Shown piece by piece: positions 40,512-49,838 of a stretch of DNA of 64,000 bases. The translations under genes were made by a program, and so were the position numbers. The notes beneath the pieces were generated by a model. That model was not told the origin of the DNA and made no database searches. It was given only the letters and a program-made list of their open reading frames with translations. Every line of letters begins with the position of its first letter. The first letter of the stretch is position 1. Source of the DNA: Campylobacter cuniculorum DSM 23162 = LMG 24588 (lineage in GTDB: Bacteria > Campylobacterota > Campylobacteria > Campylobacterales > Campylobacteraceae); NCBI RefSeq assembly GCF_002104335.1, contig NZ_CP020867.1, forward strand, positions 1,867,012 to 1,931,011, written 5' to 3'.

Positions 40512-41763
40512 TATACAAAACTATGGGCAAGTCTTTACACCTCAAAACATAGTTGATGATATGTTGGCTTTAATTCAAAGCACACAAAATTTACAAAATC
40601 CAAGATTTTTAGAACCAAGCTGTGGAAATGGAGCATTCTTTAAACAGCTTCCAAACAATAAAATCGGCATAGAGCTTGATAAAAATGTCCTTTTAGAATC
40701 TCAACTTGATTTTATAGATGTGAAACAAAATGGACAAAAAAGGCTGACTTCACAAAACCAAATTTTAAATATGGACTTTTTTGCTTTTTCTTTGAATGAA
40801 AAATTTGATTGCATTATCGGCAATCCCCCTTATGTGCGTTATCAAGATATTTTAAACGCGACGAAATCACTCTTAGCCCCTTATAAGAATTTTTTTGATT
40901 TACGCTCAAATCTCTATCTTTTTTTTATTTATAAATGTATTTTGCATTTAAATGATAGGGGTGAATTGATTTTCATCACACCAAGAGATTTTCTAAAAAG
41001 CACTTCAAGCATAAAACTCAATCATTTTATTTTCAAACAAGGCACAATAACAGATTTTATTGACTTAGGGGATAAAAAAATTTTTAAAAAAGCTCAACCT
41101 AATTGTGCAATCTGGCGTTTTGAGAAAGGAAATTTCCAAAGGAACACAAAATGCAGAAAAGAATTTCATTGCATTAATGGACAAATTCTTTTTACTAAAA
41201 ATCATTATTTTATCGCTTTTAATGAGTTATTTTTCGTAAAGGTTGGAGCAGTCAGTGGGGCTGATTCTATCTTTAAGAATGAAAAATTTGGAAACACAGA
41301 ATTTGTCAATTCCACAACTGCAAAAAGTGGAAAAACAAGAAAAATGATTTATGGGGAATACGCCAAAAATTGCAAATACTTGCAAAATTTCAAGGAAAAA
41401 TTAATGCAAAGAAAAATTAAAAAATTCAACGAAAACAACTGGTGGGAATGGGGAAGAGCTTACTATAAAAGTGATTTAAAACGTATTTATGTCAATATCA
41501 AAACGCGTAATAAAAAGCCTTTTTTTATCCACAAATGTAAGGCTTATGATGGCTCGGTTCTAGCTATTTTTCCTAAATTTAAGACAAATGATAAAATCTT
41601 GCAAACACTTTGCGAAAAATTAAACAATACAGACTGGGAAGAATTAGGCTTTGTGTGCGATGGCAGATTTTTATTTTCTCAAAGAAGTTTGGAAAATTGT
41701 ATGCTTGATTCTAGTTTTAAAGAATATGTGAATTTAAAACTAGAATTTAAAAGCTATGATTGA
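40501..41763 (+). CDS. orphan N6-adenine DNA methyltransferase
   Basis: 420 aa. Motif I FLEPSCGNGAFF and catalytic GNPPYVRYQ place it with the gamma-class (TaqI/Eco57I-like) adenine methylases; the C-terminal 200 residues should be the target recognition domain. No endonuclease gene is adjacent. Start placed at ATG 40501 (MNLNIQNYGQVFTPQNI), the conserved N-terminus, rather than an upstream ATG at 40471. Possibly related to C. jejuni Cj0722c (from memory). Confidence 0.82.
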   Translation: MNLNIQNYGQVFTPQNIVDDMLALIQSTQNLQNPRFLEPSCGNGAFFKQLPNNKIGIELDKNVLLESQLDFIDVKQNGQKRLTSQNQILNMDFFAFSLNEKFDCIIGNPPYVRYQDILNATKSLLAPYKNFFDLRSNLYLFFIYKCILHLNDRGELIFITPRDFLKSTSSIKLNHFIFKQGTITDFIDLGDKKIFKKAQPNCAIWRFEKGNFQRNTKCRKEFHCINGQILFTKNHYFIAFNELFFVKVGAVSGADSIFKNEKFGNTEFVNSTTAKSGKTRKMIYGEYAKNCKYLQNFKEKLMQRKIKKFNENNWWEWGRAYYKSDLKRIYVNIKTRNKKPFFIHKCKAYDGSVLAIFPKFKTNDKILQTLCEKLNNTDWEELGFVCDGRFLFSQRSLENCMLDSSFKEYVNLKLEFKSYD

Positions 41764-41792
41764 TATTTTAATGAATTTAAAACGAGCAGAAT

Positions 41793-42137
41793 TCATTCAA
41801 TTTCATACATTTTTGGTTTTTGTGCCTCATCTTCTAATCTTGTGATTTTAAAGACAACAGGACGTATGCCATCATTGCAAGAATTAATGGCAACGCCGGG
41901 CTTTGTAATCCAATCTTTATAATAAAAAACCTCATCTTTATTCATATGAGCTAGAGCAAAAACATATTGATAGATGGCTTTCCAAGCCTCATCACAAAAA
42001 CCTTCAGGCTTTGAAAAACCTTCGCTTATGAAAACCTCTCCGACCTTATGAGCCGGACAAGGTCCTAAGCAGCCGTATTCCTTAGCAAGTTCCTCATCAA
42101 AATAAGTCTTTAAAACCTCAATTTTTATACGCTTCAT
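41793..42137 (-). CDS. TIGR04076 family protein
   Basis: 114 aa, small and soluble. GCLGPCPAHKVGEVF, ALAHMNKDEVFYYKDW and SCNDGIRPVVFKI match the family I know as TIGR04076, with several conserved cysteines of unknown role. It is the last gene on this strand before the redox cluster, 89 bases beyond the oxidoreductase at 42227. Confidence 0.7.
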   Translation of the reverse strand: MKRIKIEVLKTYFDEELAKEYGCLGPCPAHKVGEVFISEGFSKPEGFCDEAWKAIYQYVFALAHMNKDEVFYYKDWITKPGVAINSCNDGIRPVVFKITRLEDEAQKPKMYEIE

Positions 42138-42226
42138 TTAAATCTCTTTTTGTCAAATTTAAACATTAAATTCTTTTCAAAACTCTAAGTTTTTAAGCCT
42201 GATTGTATGAATTTCCTTAAAGAAAT

Positions 42227-42739
42227 TTAAGCTTTAATATAATCCCTATAAGCTCTTGCTTTTTCTTTTAAATCCTCATCACTTAAATTTTGAGCATCAA
42301 AAATAAAAAAAGGCTTGATAAACCGAGCACCCACAAAGCTAAAAGAACATTTAAACGGGATAAAAATATCTTCAACTCTTTTACACATACTTACTTCACA
42401 AAGCTCATCTTCTTTCGCTCCAAAACTAACACAAAGCCCAAATTCTTTATCTTTTAAAGCTGTGCCGCTACTGCCATAAGCGAAGCCGTATTCAAAAATA
42501 TCATCAATATATTTTTTAAGAAGAGGTGGGGAAGAATACCAAAAACAAGGAAATTGCAAGATGATTTTATCGTGCTTTACTAAAAGCTCTTGTTCTTTTT
42601 TGACGTCAAAACTAAAATCCGGATATTTTTCATAGAGCTCACTCATACTCACTTCACTCTCTAAAGCCGCTGTTTTAAGAGCTTTGTTAATGCGAGAAGC
42701 TTCAATATCAGGGTGAGCTAAAATGATTAAAGTTTTCAT
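42227..42739 (-). CDS. NAD(P)H-dependent flavodoxin-fold oxidoreductase
   Basis: 170 aa with the KefF/MdaB-type fold: TLIILAHPDIEASRINKAL at the start, ILQFPCFWYSSPPLLKKYIDD as the flavin-site segment. Probably a quinone reductase that prevents semiquinone formation. 48 bases after the alcohol dehydrogenase gene, likely the last member of the operon beginning at 46565. Confidence 0.85.
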   Translation of the reverse strand: MKTLIILAHPDIEASRINKALKTAALESEVSMSELYEKYPDFSFDVKKEQELLVKHDKIILQFPCFWYSSPPLLKKYIDDIFEYGFAYGSSGTALKDKEFGLCVSFGAKEDELCEVSMCKRVEDIFIPFKCSFSFVGARFIKPFFIFDAQNLSDEDLKEKARAYRDYIKA

Positions 42740-42787
42740 CGTATCTCCTTTTTTATCAATTTTACTCTAAGGATAAATTTTGAAAAA

Positions 42788-43858
42788 TCAATTTTCCTTA
42801 GTCATATCAATCACATAGCGGAATTTAGCCTTGCCACTTGTGAGATTTTCATAAGCTTTGTCAATTTCATGCACTTGAATGAGTTCAGTTTCAGGATAAA
42901 TTTTATGTTTAAGTGAAAAATCAAGCATTTCTTGAGTTTCAGCAATCCCGCCTATCATCGACCCATAGACCTTTTTACCTGCATTATAAACAATATCTAT
43001 CACGCTAATTTTTGGAGCAACTTCATAGGGAGGAAGTCCCACGATAGAAAGCTCGCCACCAAATTTAAGCAATTCCATATATTCTACAGGATTATAAGGC
43101 GTTGGAATAGTTGAAAGGATTAAATCAAATCTTTCTTTAACGAGATTTTTATCCGTGCTTGTATAAAATTCACTCACGCCCATTTGTAAAGCTTCAGCCT
43201 TTTTATTTTCATTTCTTGCAAAAACACTGACCTTTGCACCCATTTTTACAGCATATTTCACAGCCATCATTCCAAGCCCACCAAATCCAGCAACTCCGAC
43301 CTTTGTTCCCTCTTTGACCTTAGAAAATTTAAGCGGAGAATAAGTCGTAATGCCCGCACAAAGCAAAGGAGCGACCTTTTCCATTGGAGCATCTTTTGGG
43401 ACGCAAATAGCAAATCTTTCGCTGACGACGATATTGTTTGAATATCCTCCATAAGTGTTTTCATTTCCGTGATAAATATCCACGCTATTATAGGTAAAAA
43501 CAGCTTTTTGACAAAATTGCTCTTGAGAAATTTTACAAGTTTCACACTCTCCGCAAGAATTCACCATACAACCAACCCCAGCATAATCTCCAACCTTAAA
43601 TTTGCTGACCTTTTTTCCAACAGCTACAACCTCTCCTGCTATCTCGTGTCCGGGAACACAAGGATAAACCGCTTCACCCCATTCACTCCTTGCAGTATGG
43701 ATATCACTATGACAAATTCCTGCATAAAGAATCTTAATCAAAATATCATGATCACCTATAGAATGACGCGTAAATTCATAGGGAGTGAATCGAGAATCTT
43801 TACTAAGCATTGCATAGCCTTTGCTTTGAATACGACCATCATTTAAAATCTTACTCAT
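42788..43858 (-). CDS. zinc-dependent NAD(P) alcohol dehydrogenase (YahK/CAD-like)
   Basis: 356 aa. Catalytic zinc site CHSD and GHEIAGEVV, structural zinc cysteines in GCMVNSCGECETCKISQEQFC, and dinucleotide loop GVAGFGGLGMMAVKYA. The family reduces aldehydes to alcohols with NADPH. A place in an aldehyde-response operon fits (flavodoxin upstream, oxidoreductase downstream). Confidence 0.92.
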   Translation of the reverse strand: MSKILNDGRIQSKGYAMLSKDSRFTPYEFTRHSIGDHDILIKILYAGICHSDIHTARSEWGEAVYPCVPGHEIAGEVVAVGKKVSKFKVGDYAGVGCMVNSCGECETCKISQEQFCQKAVFTYNSVDIYHGNENTYGGYSNNIVVSERFAICVPKDAPMEKVAPLLCAGITTYSPLKFSKVKEGTKVGVAGFGGLGMMAVKYAVKMGAKVSVFARNENKKAEALQMGVSEFYTSTDKNLVKERFDLILSTIPTPYNPVEYMELLKFGGELSIVGLPPYEVAPKISVIDIVYNAGKKVYGSMIGGIAETQEMLDFSLKHKIYPETELIQVHEIDKAYENLTSGKAKFRYVIDMTKEN

Positions 43859-43928
43859 TTTTTCTCCTTTTATAACATCAAAATTTTATTCGAATTTTAT
43901 TAATATTTTTTAAACTATTCATCAATTT

Positions 43929-44405
43929 TCATTTAAGATTTAAGCTTTCAATCCATTTTGCAATACTTGCTCTGCTCGTGCCAAAATTAAATTTCTTGCC
44001 CTCTTTAAATACAGCATGGGGACAAGATTTTTGCAAATCACGAGGGGCATTGCTTAAATCACTTCCACCACTCGTGCAAAAAGGCACGATAATCTTAGCA
44101 CTAAAATCTTGCGATTCTAAAAAAGTATTGACAATATGCGGTGCAGTATACCACCATATAGGAAATCCTAAAAAAATCACTTCATAGCCTGAAATATCGA
44201 TATTGTTAGCAATTTTTGGACGCGAGGCTTTATCCCTCATCTCCAAACTTGTGCGACTTTGCTCATTTGTCCAATCTAAATCTGCTTTATTATAAGGATT
44301 TTGCGGAACAAGCTCATAAATATCAGCTTGTGCAGCTTTTGCAAGAGTATGTGCAACTTCCCTTGTGATACCGCTTGCACTAAAAAATACAACAAGAATT
44401 TTCAT
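43929..44405 (-). CDS. flavodoxin
   Basis: 158 aa. FMN phosphate loop KILVVFFSASGITREVA and FLGFPIWWYTAPHIV. It is a redox-island flavodoxin of the FldA-distinct 'flavodoxin family' seen beside aldo/keto reductases. Its C-terminus (DLQKSCPHAVFKEGKKFNFG) is mirrored in a fragment at 56783-56902, showing that a second copy existed. Confidence 0.85.
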   Translation of the reverse strand: MKILVVFFSASGITREVAHTLAKAAQADIYELVPQNPYNKADLDWTNEQSRTSLEMRDKASRPKIANNIDISGYEVIFLGFPIWWYTAPHIVNTFLESQDFSAKIIVPFCTSGGSDLSNAPRDLQKSCPHAVFKEGKKFNFGTSRASIAKWIESLNLK

Positions 44406-44414
44406 CTTAACTCC

Positions 44415-44843
44415 TTACTTAGAATGTTTTTCTATAATGGCTTTAAAATTCTGCTTCTTATCCCTTAGACGTTTTATCAACTCCTCTTTTGGCTCTTTAA
44501 TAACACCAAGCTTGATTAAGCCTGTATAAGGGGGTTGTTTTTCATAAAATATGCCGATATTTCCCCACGGAGAAAAATAGAAAAAATCCCCAATTTGTGG
44601 CTCATAACCCTGCATATTTTCTAAGCTCAACCTTTTATCTAAATGAGCAATTTTTTCTTTACCCACATAATCACTCATTTCAAATTCCAAAGGCAACATC
44701 GCATAAAATTCCCTCGCAGCAGCATTATCGTCTAAAACAATCAAAAACGCGTTTCCATCAAAGCTGAATTTAATCTCCATTGTTCCCTCCTTTGCAAAAA
44801 GATTCAACGCTAAAAACACAAACAAAATGAGAAATTTTTTCAT
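44415..44843 (-). CDS. cyclophilin-like fold protein with Sec signal and internal start
   Basis: 142 aa. The body (MEIKFSFDGNAFLIVLDDNA, LPLEFEMSDY, GDFFYFSPWGNIGIFY) is the cyclophilin-like domain often found with flavodoxins and oxidoreductases. The N-terminus MKKFLILFVFLALNLFA is a Sec signal peptide. Immediately after it the bases AAAGGAGGGAACA precede an in-frame ATG at 44780 that starts the domain exactly, so a leaderless cytosolic form can be translated too. Function unknown. Confidence 0.75.
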   Translation of the reverse strand: MKKFLILFVFLALNLFAKEGTMEIKFSFDGNAFLIVLDDNAAAREFYAMLPLEFEMSDYVGKEKIAHLDKRLSLENMQGYEPQIGDFFYFSPWGNIGIFYEKQPPYTGLIKLGVIKEPKEELIKRLRDKKQNFKAIIEKHSK

Positions 44844-44870
44844 TGATTTTCCTTAAATTTTCAATGTTTA

Positions 44871-45437
44871 TCATTGTTTGAGTCTGTCAATCAAAGCATC
44901 TTGCATCTCTTTAATATCCCTTGAATAGACATTATCAAAGACCAAAGGTTCTAAATATTTCATACCCGCATGCATTGCACTTGCTTTCATGGGTAAAAAC
45001 ACATCTTTTAATTCTACGCCAATGCGTCCATTTTTCCCATAAGTTGAGCTTCCACCTGCTGCAGTTGAAACCACGAGCATCTCCTTACCCTGCCACAAAT
45101 TTGGTCCCACATTCCCCCAAGTTTCGTTTAAATAAGCTTTCATCATAGGCGTTATATTAAACCAATGCGTAGGGAATAAAAACACCACTCTATCCACTCC
45201 ACGCATGATTTCTCTTTCCTTTTCTCCCTCTATTTTTCTTGTATCAGTGCCATAAATCTCATCTAAATTTCGTATTTGGAGATTTTTTATTTGATTTAAA
45301 GATTGTGCTAAAGCCTTAATGAAAGTGGATTTTTCATAATAGGGATGCGAAACAATCACAAGAGTTTTAACCTCAATGCTCTGTGCTCCAAAACTTAAAG
45401 CAACAAAAAATGCTATCAAAAACAAAATTTTTTTCAT
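44871..45437 (-). CDS. flavodoxin-fold NAD(P)H oxidoreductase with Sec-type signal peptide
   Basis: 188 aa. MKKILFLIAFFVALSFGA is a plausible Sec signal, followed by VKTLVIVSHPYYEKSTFIKA and VVFLFPTHWFNITPMMKAYL, as in quinone reductases of the KefF/MdaB fold. Export by Sec of an FMN protein is unusual, because Sec moves unfolded chains. In operon with the AKR upstream (9 bases) and the cyclophilin-like gene. Confidence 0.8.
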   Translation of the reverse strand: MKKILFLIAFFVALSFGAQSIEVKTLVIVSHPYYEKSTFIKALAQSLNQIKNLQIRNLDEIYGTDTRKIEGEKEREIMRGVDRVVFLFPTHWFNITPMMKAYLNETWGNVGPNLWQGKEMLVVSTAAGGSSTYGKNGRIGVELKDVFLPMKASAMHAGMKYLEPLVFDNVYSRDIKEMQDALIDRLKQ

Positions 45438-45446
45438 ATTTTCTCC

Positions 45447-46565
45447 TTATAAACCTACGCTATTAGCAGCATCGCTTCCGGGTGCATACCTCTCGCCTAC
45501 GACTTTCATCTCTTTTAATCTTGCATTGATTTGCTCTAATTCTTCTTTGCTAAATGTGATTTCTAAAGAGCCAAGATTCTCCTCTAAATGCTTGATTTTC
45601 GTCGTTTCTGGAATGGGCATAATGAAAGGTTTTTGTGCTAAAAGCCAAGCAAGAGCGATTTGTGGGACACTTGCAGTTTTACCCTTAACCTTTTTATTTG
45701 CAGCCACTTCTTTTAAAAATGTGATAAATTTTTGATTTTCTTTGAGAGCTTCTTTGCTATAACGCGGAAAAGAAGTGCGCATATCAAGCGTTGGGTGAAA
45801 TTGCGTTTTTTCATTGATGAGTCCGCCTAAGAATCCTCTATCAAGCGGGGAATACGCCACAAAACCTATATCTAAGCTCTCGCAAGTTTTAAGAATTTCA
45901 TTTGTTTCAACCTCTCTAAACATCATAGAATAATGACTTTGCACAGCGGTTACGGGATAAATTTTGTGTGCCCTCTCAAGCGTTTTATAACCGGGCTCAC
46001 TCAAGCCATAATGGCGAATCTTACCCGCTTTAACAAGCTCACTCATCGTCAAAGCCACTTCTTCAATAGGCGTGTCAGGGTCTCCTCTGTGCTGTGTATA
46101 AATATCAATATAATCACTTTGCAAACGTTTTAAACTCTCATCAACTGCCCTTAAAATAGACTTTTTACTAGAATCTTGCATTTGCTTTCCAAAGGGATAA
46201 TAAAGCCCAAATTTCGTGCCTATACAAACCTTGTCTCTAAAGGGTTTTAAGGCTTTTCCCAAAAGGATTTCATTTGTATGTGGTCCGTAAATTTCTGCTG
46301 TATCAAAATAAGTAACACCAAGCTCCACAGCTCTATGAATGAGCTTAATCATTTCTTTTTCATCTCTAGCAGGTCCATGCCCATGACTCATACCCATACA
46401 ACCAAGCCCTAACGCACTCACACGCATTTTTCCAAGCATTCTTTGCGGTAATGTTTTAGAATCTGTGCTTTTCTTTGCGGAATTTTCCCCTGCAAACGCG
46501 ACATTAAAGAGCATAGAAGCCGCAAAAACTTTTGCAGAATTTTCTAAAAATTTCCTTCTTTTCAT
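45447..46565 (-). CDS. aldo/keto reductase with twin-arginine leader
   Basis: 372 aa. Tat-like leader MKRRKFLENSAKVFAASMLF ending near AFA, then an AKR barrel: LGLGCMGMSHG, DTAEIYGPH (catalytic D and Y), IGTKFGL (K), TQHRGD (H). NADPH-dependent reduction of aldehydes is the family reaction. I start at 46565 because AGGA lies nine bases upstream and the leader begins there; an ATG at 46583 lacks a ribosome site. It is the first gene behind a MerR-type promoter at 46601-46631. Confidence 0.88.
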   Translation of the reverse strand: MKRRKFLENSAKVFAASMLFNVAFAGENSAKKSTDSKTLPQRMLGKMRVSALGLGCMGMSHGHGPARDEKEMIKLIHRAVELGVTYFDTAEIYGPHTNEILLGKALKPFRDKVCIGTKFGLYYPFGKQMQDSSKKSILRAVDESLKRLQSDYIDIYTQHRGDPDTPIEEVALTMSELVKAGKIRHYGLSEPGYKTLERAHKIYPVTAVQSHYSMMFREVETNEILKTCESLDIGFVAYSPLDRGFLGGLINEKTQFHPTLDMRTSFPRYSKEALKENQKFITFLKEVAANKKVKGKTASVPQIALAWLLAQKPFIMPIPETTKIKHLEENLGSLEITFSKEELEQINARLKEMKVVGERYAPGSDAANSVGL

Positions 46566-46600
46566 CTGTGGTTTTCCTTTCATTATAAAAATATTTAAAT

Positions 46601-46631
46601 ATTATAAAACATGAGAGCGACTCTAAGTCAA
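46601..46631 (-). promoter_or_regulatory. MerR-type promoter, operator class A
   Basis: On the minus strand TTGACT and TATAAT are separated by 19 bases, against the normal 17. The spacer carries the dyad TTAGAG-TCG-CTCTCA (one mismatch from perfect). Long spacer plus dyad is the signature of activation by MerR-family regulators. Drives the operon 46565 to 42227. Confidence 0.8.
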
Positions 46632-46693
46632 GGGTTTTTTAAAAAATTCAAAATAAATTTGCAAAAAATCTTCAATTTATTTTAAATCCTTCT

Positions 46694-46985
46694 TTAAAAA
46701 ATTTGAGGATTAAGAGCTTTCATGTCAATTAATTCTAAATTTTTAACCATTTTTGAAGTGCCTTGCTTGTATTTTTTAAAATGCGGAGTTTGCAAGTGTT
46801 TTTGATAACTCTGCTCGTTTGCATAAATTTCAAGAATCTTAAAAACACAAGGATTTTTTTCCTCCCACATAGGATAAAGCATTAAAACCCCGCTTTCTAA
46901 TCTCAAAGAATTCTCGCTCACTCTTTGGGAAAAATTTTGTATTCTTTAAGAGTGTGGCAAACAATGCTTATATTTGCTGCTCATA
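46694..46985 (-). pseudogene. antibiotic-biosynthesis-monooxygenase-like protein, broken
   Basis: The C-terminal 70 codons (LRLESGVLMLYPMWEEKNPC, then LEIYANEQSYQKHLQTPHF) match small quinol monooxygenases. The N-terminal part is in another frame (SIVCHTLKEYKIFPKE then TGA at the junction near 46921) and no start is seen. So it is truncated and frameshifted. Possibly once the last gene of the operon that begins at 49810. Confidence 0.65.
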
Positions 46986-47079
46986 GGCTTAGAATCTTCT
47001 TGTGTAAAAAGCTTTATCTGCTTTATTATATTGAAAGAATTAATAAAATTTGGGGCTAAATCACAAGAAAGGAAAAAAT

Positions 47080-47175
47080 ATGGATAATCAAAAAATACAA
47101 GCAATATTAAAATCTTTTGCATTTCTTTGCTTTAAAAATAAATTCTCATTTCATCAATGCTTAGCCTTAGCTTAA
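47080..47175 (+). CDS. possible 31-aa ORF
   Basis: ATG at 47080 with AAAGGAAAAAAT upstream reads MDNQKIQAILKSFAFLCFKN and ends inside the hairpin at 47161. Either a small peptide, or chance. No homologue recognised. Confidence 0.2.
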   Translation: MDNQKIQAILKSFAFLCFKNKFSFHQCLALA

Positions 47176-47185
47176 CTAAGGCTAA
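47161..47185 (-). terminator. hairpin after the alpha/beta hydrolase gene
   Basis: TTAGCCTTAG and CTAAGGCTAA form a perfect 10-bp stem with a 5-base loop, 9 bases past the stop of the hydrolase gene. Confidence 0.65.
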
Positions 47186-47193
47186 ATTAAATT

Positions 47194-48258
47194 TCACACC
47201 AAATTTGCTTTGAAAAATTCTGTGATTTTTGCAAAAGGGATTTTGTCTGCATTGTCATATAAATCCACATGGCTTGCGTCTTTTATGATGAGCAATTCTT
47301 TATTTTTGCCCTTAAGCTTCTTAAAAGCATCCTCGCTAAAATATCGGCTGTGAGCCTTTTCTCCGTGAATGACAAGCACTGCATTTTGAATCTCATCGCT
47401 AAAGGCAAGTATAGGGAGATTCATCAAAGATAAAGATGAAGTTTGATTCCAATTGCCATTTGAGTTGATTGAACGCTTATGAAAGCCTCTTTTAGTCTTG
47501 TAATAATCCCAATAATCCTTGATAAATTGCGGTTCGTCTCCTGTAAGTTTTTCTGGCAAACCTTGAGCCTTCGCATAGCTTTTGTTTTTAAAATCAAGCG
47601 TTCTTTGCTTGTTAAGCTGTTCTTTGAGGGCATAACGTGCCTTAGCGTCCATAGTGTCATTATAACCATAGGCATTAACCCTTGTCATATCATACATTGT
47701 AGAGGCTACAGTGGCTTTGATTCTTGTATCCATTGCTGCAGCATTGATAGCAAAACCACCAAAGCCACAGATTCCTAAAATCCCTATCTTTTCCGCATCA
47801 ACATTGCTTTGATTGCTTAGAAAATCCACTGCCGCAGAAAAATCCTCTGTGTTAATATCTGGCGAAGCGACATTTTGCGGTAAATTCTTGTTTGCTAATG
47901 CACTCTCACCTGTGAAAGAAGGGTCAAAGGCAAGGGTTATGAAGCCTTGTTCTGCTAAAGTTTGAGCATAAAATCCGGAGGCTTGTTCCTTGACAGCTCC
48001 AAAAGGACCGCTTATTGCAATGGCAGCAAATTTGCCTTGTTTTGTATTTTTTGGTGTGTATAAATCCCCCACTAAAGTGATTCCGAAACGATTTTTAAAT
48101 TCAACCTTTTTTATAGCGATTTCATCGTTTTTTGGAAAAACCTTATCCCATGTTTGATTTGACATTTTATCTCCTTGTTTTGAAAAAAGTAAATGAGGCA
48201 TTGCAGCCAATGCCAAACTTGAAACCGACGCCTTTTTTATGAAAGTTCTTCTTTGCAT
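47194..48258 (-). CDS. dienelactone-hydrolase-like alpha/beta hydrolase with Tat-like leader and internal start
   Basis: 354 aa. Leader MQRRTFIKKASVSSLALAAM is twin-arginine. The enzyme part has LGICGFGGFAINAA, a GxCxG nucleophile elbow with cysteine as in dienelactone hydrolases, and DASHVDLYD supplying the histidine. Between them CAAGGAGATAAA precedes an in-frame ATG at 48165 at ideal spacing, so a cytosolic form without leader can arise. Last intact gene behind the promoter at 49839-49869. Confidence 0.82.
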   Translation of the reverse strand: MQRRTFIKKASVSSLALAAMPHLLFSKQGDKMSNQTWDKVFPKNDEIAIKKVEFKNRFGITLVGDLYTPKNTKQGKFAAIAISGPFGAVKEQASGFYAQTLAEQGFITLAFDPSFTGESALANKNLPQNVASPDINTEDFSAAVDFLSNQSNVDAEKIGILGICGFGGFAINAAAMDTRIKATVASTMYDMTRVNAYGYNDTMDAKARYALKEQLNKQRTLDFKNKSYAKAQGLPEKLTGDEPQFIKDYWDYYKTKRGFHKRSINSNGNWNQTSSLSLMNLPILAFSDEIQNAVLVIHGEKAHSRYFSEDAFKKLKGKNKELLIIKDASHVDLYDNADKIPFAKITEFFKANLV

Positions 48259-48259
48259 T

Positions 48260-49228
48260 TTAATCCTTTTTTGTATGAGCTAGACTCTCGCCTATGCTTC
48301 TTTCATTGAGCCATTTTATCATTTTTGGATCTTGGTGATTGATTCCAACATTTCCTATATTAAGAGTGAGAATCTGCTTTCTATCACTCTCATCAAGGTT
48401 AAAATCAAAAATATTAAGATTCTCTCTCATGCGTTCCTTGCTCGTGGTTTTAGGTATAGAGACAATATTGCGTTCAAAAAGCCATCTTAAAACAACTTGT
48501 GCAATGCTTTTATTATGCTTTTTTGCGATTTTTGCGAGAATTTCATTGCTAAAAATATTGTTTTTTCCCTGTGCAAAAGGTGAAAAAGCTTCATAAGCGA
48601 TATTGTATTCTTGCAATAATTTTGCAAGTTCAAGCTCTTGACGAAAAGGATTGCAAACAAATTGATTGACTGCAGGTGTGATTTCATTATTCATCACAAA
48701 ATCCACGAGTTTATCGGGATAAAAATTACTCACGCCTAGTGCTCTTATCCTTTTTTCTTTATAGAGCTTAGTCATTGCACGCCACGCCCCATAGACATCA
48801 TTAATAGGCTGATGGATTAAAAACAAATCCACATAATCAACTCCGAGTTTCTTGCAACTTTGCTCAAAAGACGGAATCGCCTTTTGTTCTGTTGCAAATT
48901 CCCTAAAGAGCTTTGTTGTGATGAAAAGCTCCTCTCTTTTGATTCCGCTTGCTTTGATTGCCGCACCCACAGCCTCTTCATTTGCATACGCCTGTGCGGT
49001 ATCAATCAAACGATAGCCAACTTCAAGGGCATCTTCTACAACCCTTTGACATTCTTTTAAATCTCTAATATTTAAAAGTCCAAGCCCTAAAACAGGCATT
49101 TTAACACCATTATTTAAAGTGATTGTTTGCATTTTTATTCCTTTTGAATTTGTTGAATTTGCAAGGCTTGGCATGGACATTAAAGCTCCGCCTAAAGCCA
49201 ATGTTTTTAAGAATTTTCTTCTTTGCAT
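48260..49228 (-). CDS. aldo/keto reductase with Tat-like leader and internal start
   Basis: 322 aa. Leader MQRRKFLKTLALGGALMSMP. The AKR body begins MQTITLNNGVKMPVLGLG at residue 33 (ATG 49132), preceded in frame by AAAAGGAATAAAA, a complete Shine-Dalgarno. Catalytic residues: DTAQAYANE, TTKLF, IHQPI. A paralogue at 55637-56494 lacks the leader and begins at the equivalent methionine, which supports the idea that the leader was added to a cytosolic gene. Ends one base before the hydrolase gene. Confidence 0.9.
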   Translation of the reverse strand: MQRRKFLKTLALGGALMSMPSLANSTNSKGIKMQTITLNNGVKMPVLGLGLLNIRDLKECQRVVEDALEVGYRLIDTAQAYANEEAVGAAIKASGIKREELFITTKLFREFATEQKAIPSFEQSCKKLGVDYVDLFLIHQPINDVYGAWRAMTKLYKEKRIRALGVSNFYPDKLVDFVMNNEITPAVNQFVCNPFRQELELAKLLQEYNIAYEAFSPFAQGKNNIFSNEILAKIAKKHNKSIAQVVLRWLFERNIVSIPKTTSKERMRENLNIFDFNLDESDRKQILTLNIGNVGINHQDPKMIKWLNERSIGESLAHTKKD

Positions 49229-49240
49229 TTTAATCCTTTT

Positions 49241-49810
49241 TTAAATTTGAATCTTTTTAATCACTCTTGCAGGATTCCCAACAGCAATGCAGTTTTTCTC
49301 AACACTCTTTGTTACGACACTTCCTGCACCGATGATAGAACCATCACCAATCTCAACTCCGGGCAAAATCGTGCAATCTGAACCTATCCAAACATTTTGA
49401 CCAATTTTTACAGCATTAGGATGTAAATTTGCACGTTTTTGTGGATTAAAATCGTGATTTAAAGTCGCTATGGTTGTGTTATGCCCTATAAGCACACCAT
49501 CGCCAATGACGATTCCACCTTGATCTTGAAAGCGACAACAAGCATTGATAAAAACATTTTTGCCTAAAGTGATGTTTTTGCCACAATCCGTATAAAAAGG
49601 CGGAAAGAGTGCAAAAGTTTCATCAACTTCTTTTCCTATGAGTTCAGAAAAAAGCTTTCTTAATTCTTCGGGCGTATTGTATTTGGTATTGATTTGATTT
49701 GTGATTCTAAGAGCCTCTTGACTTAAGCTATGAAACATCAAAAACAACTCACTTCCAGCCACGACTTCTTGCTTGTTTTTCATGCAGAGCAAAAACTCAT
49801 CTAAATTCAT
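49241..49810 (-). CDS. sugar O-acetyltransferase (LacA/NodL/Maa type)
   Basis: 189 aa left-handed beta-helix acetyltransferase. N-terminal Mac domain, then hexapeptide repeats: IGDGVLIGHNTTIATLNHDF, IGQNVWIGSDCTILPGVEIG and IGAGSVVTKSV; NHD holds the catalytic histidine. First gene behind a MerR-type promoter, upstream of the AKR and the hydrolase. Its contribution to a redox operon is not obvious. Confidence 0.9.
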   Translation of the reverse strand: MNLDEFLLCMKNKQEVVAGSELFLMFHSLSQEALRITNQINTKYNTPEELRKLFSELIGKEVDETFALFPPFYTDCGKNITLGKNVFINACCRFQDQGGIVIGDGVLIGHNTTIATLNHDFNPQKRANLHPNAVKIGQNVWIGSDCTILPGVEIGDGSIIGAGSVVTKSVEKNCIAVGNPARVIKKIQI

Positions 49811-49838
49811 AAGCCTCCTTTTTGATTAAATTTTTAGA

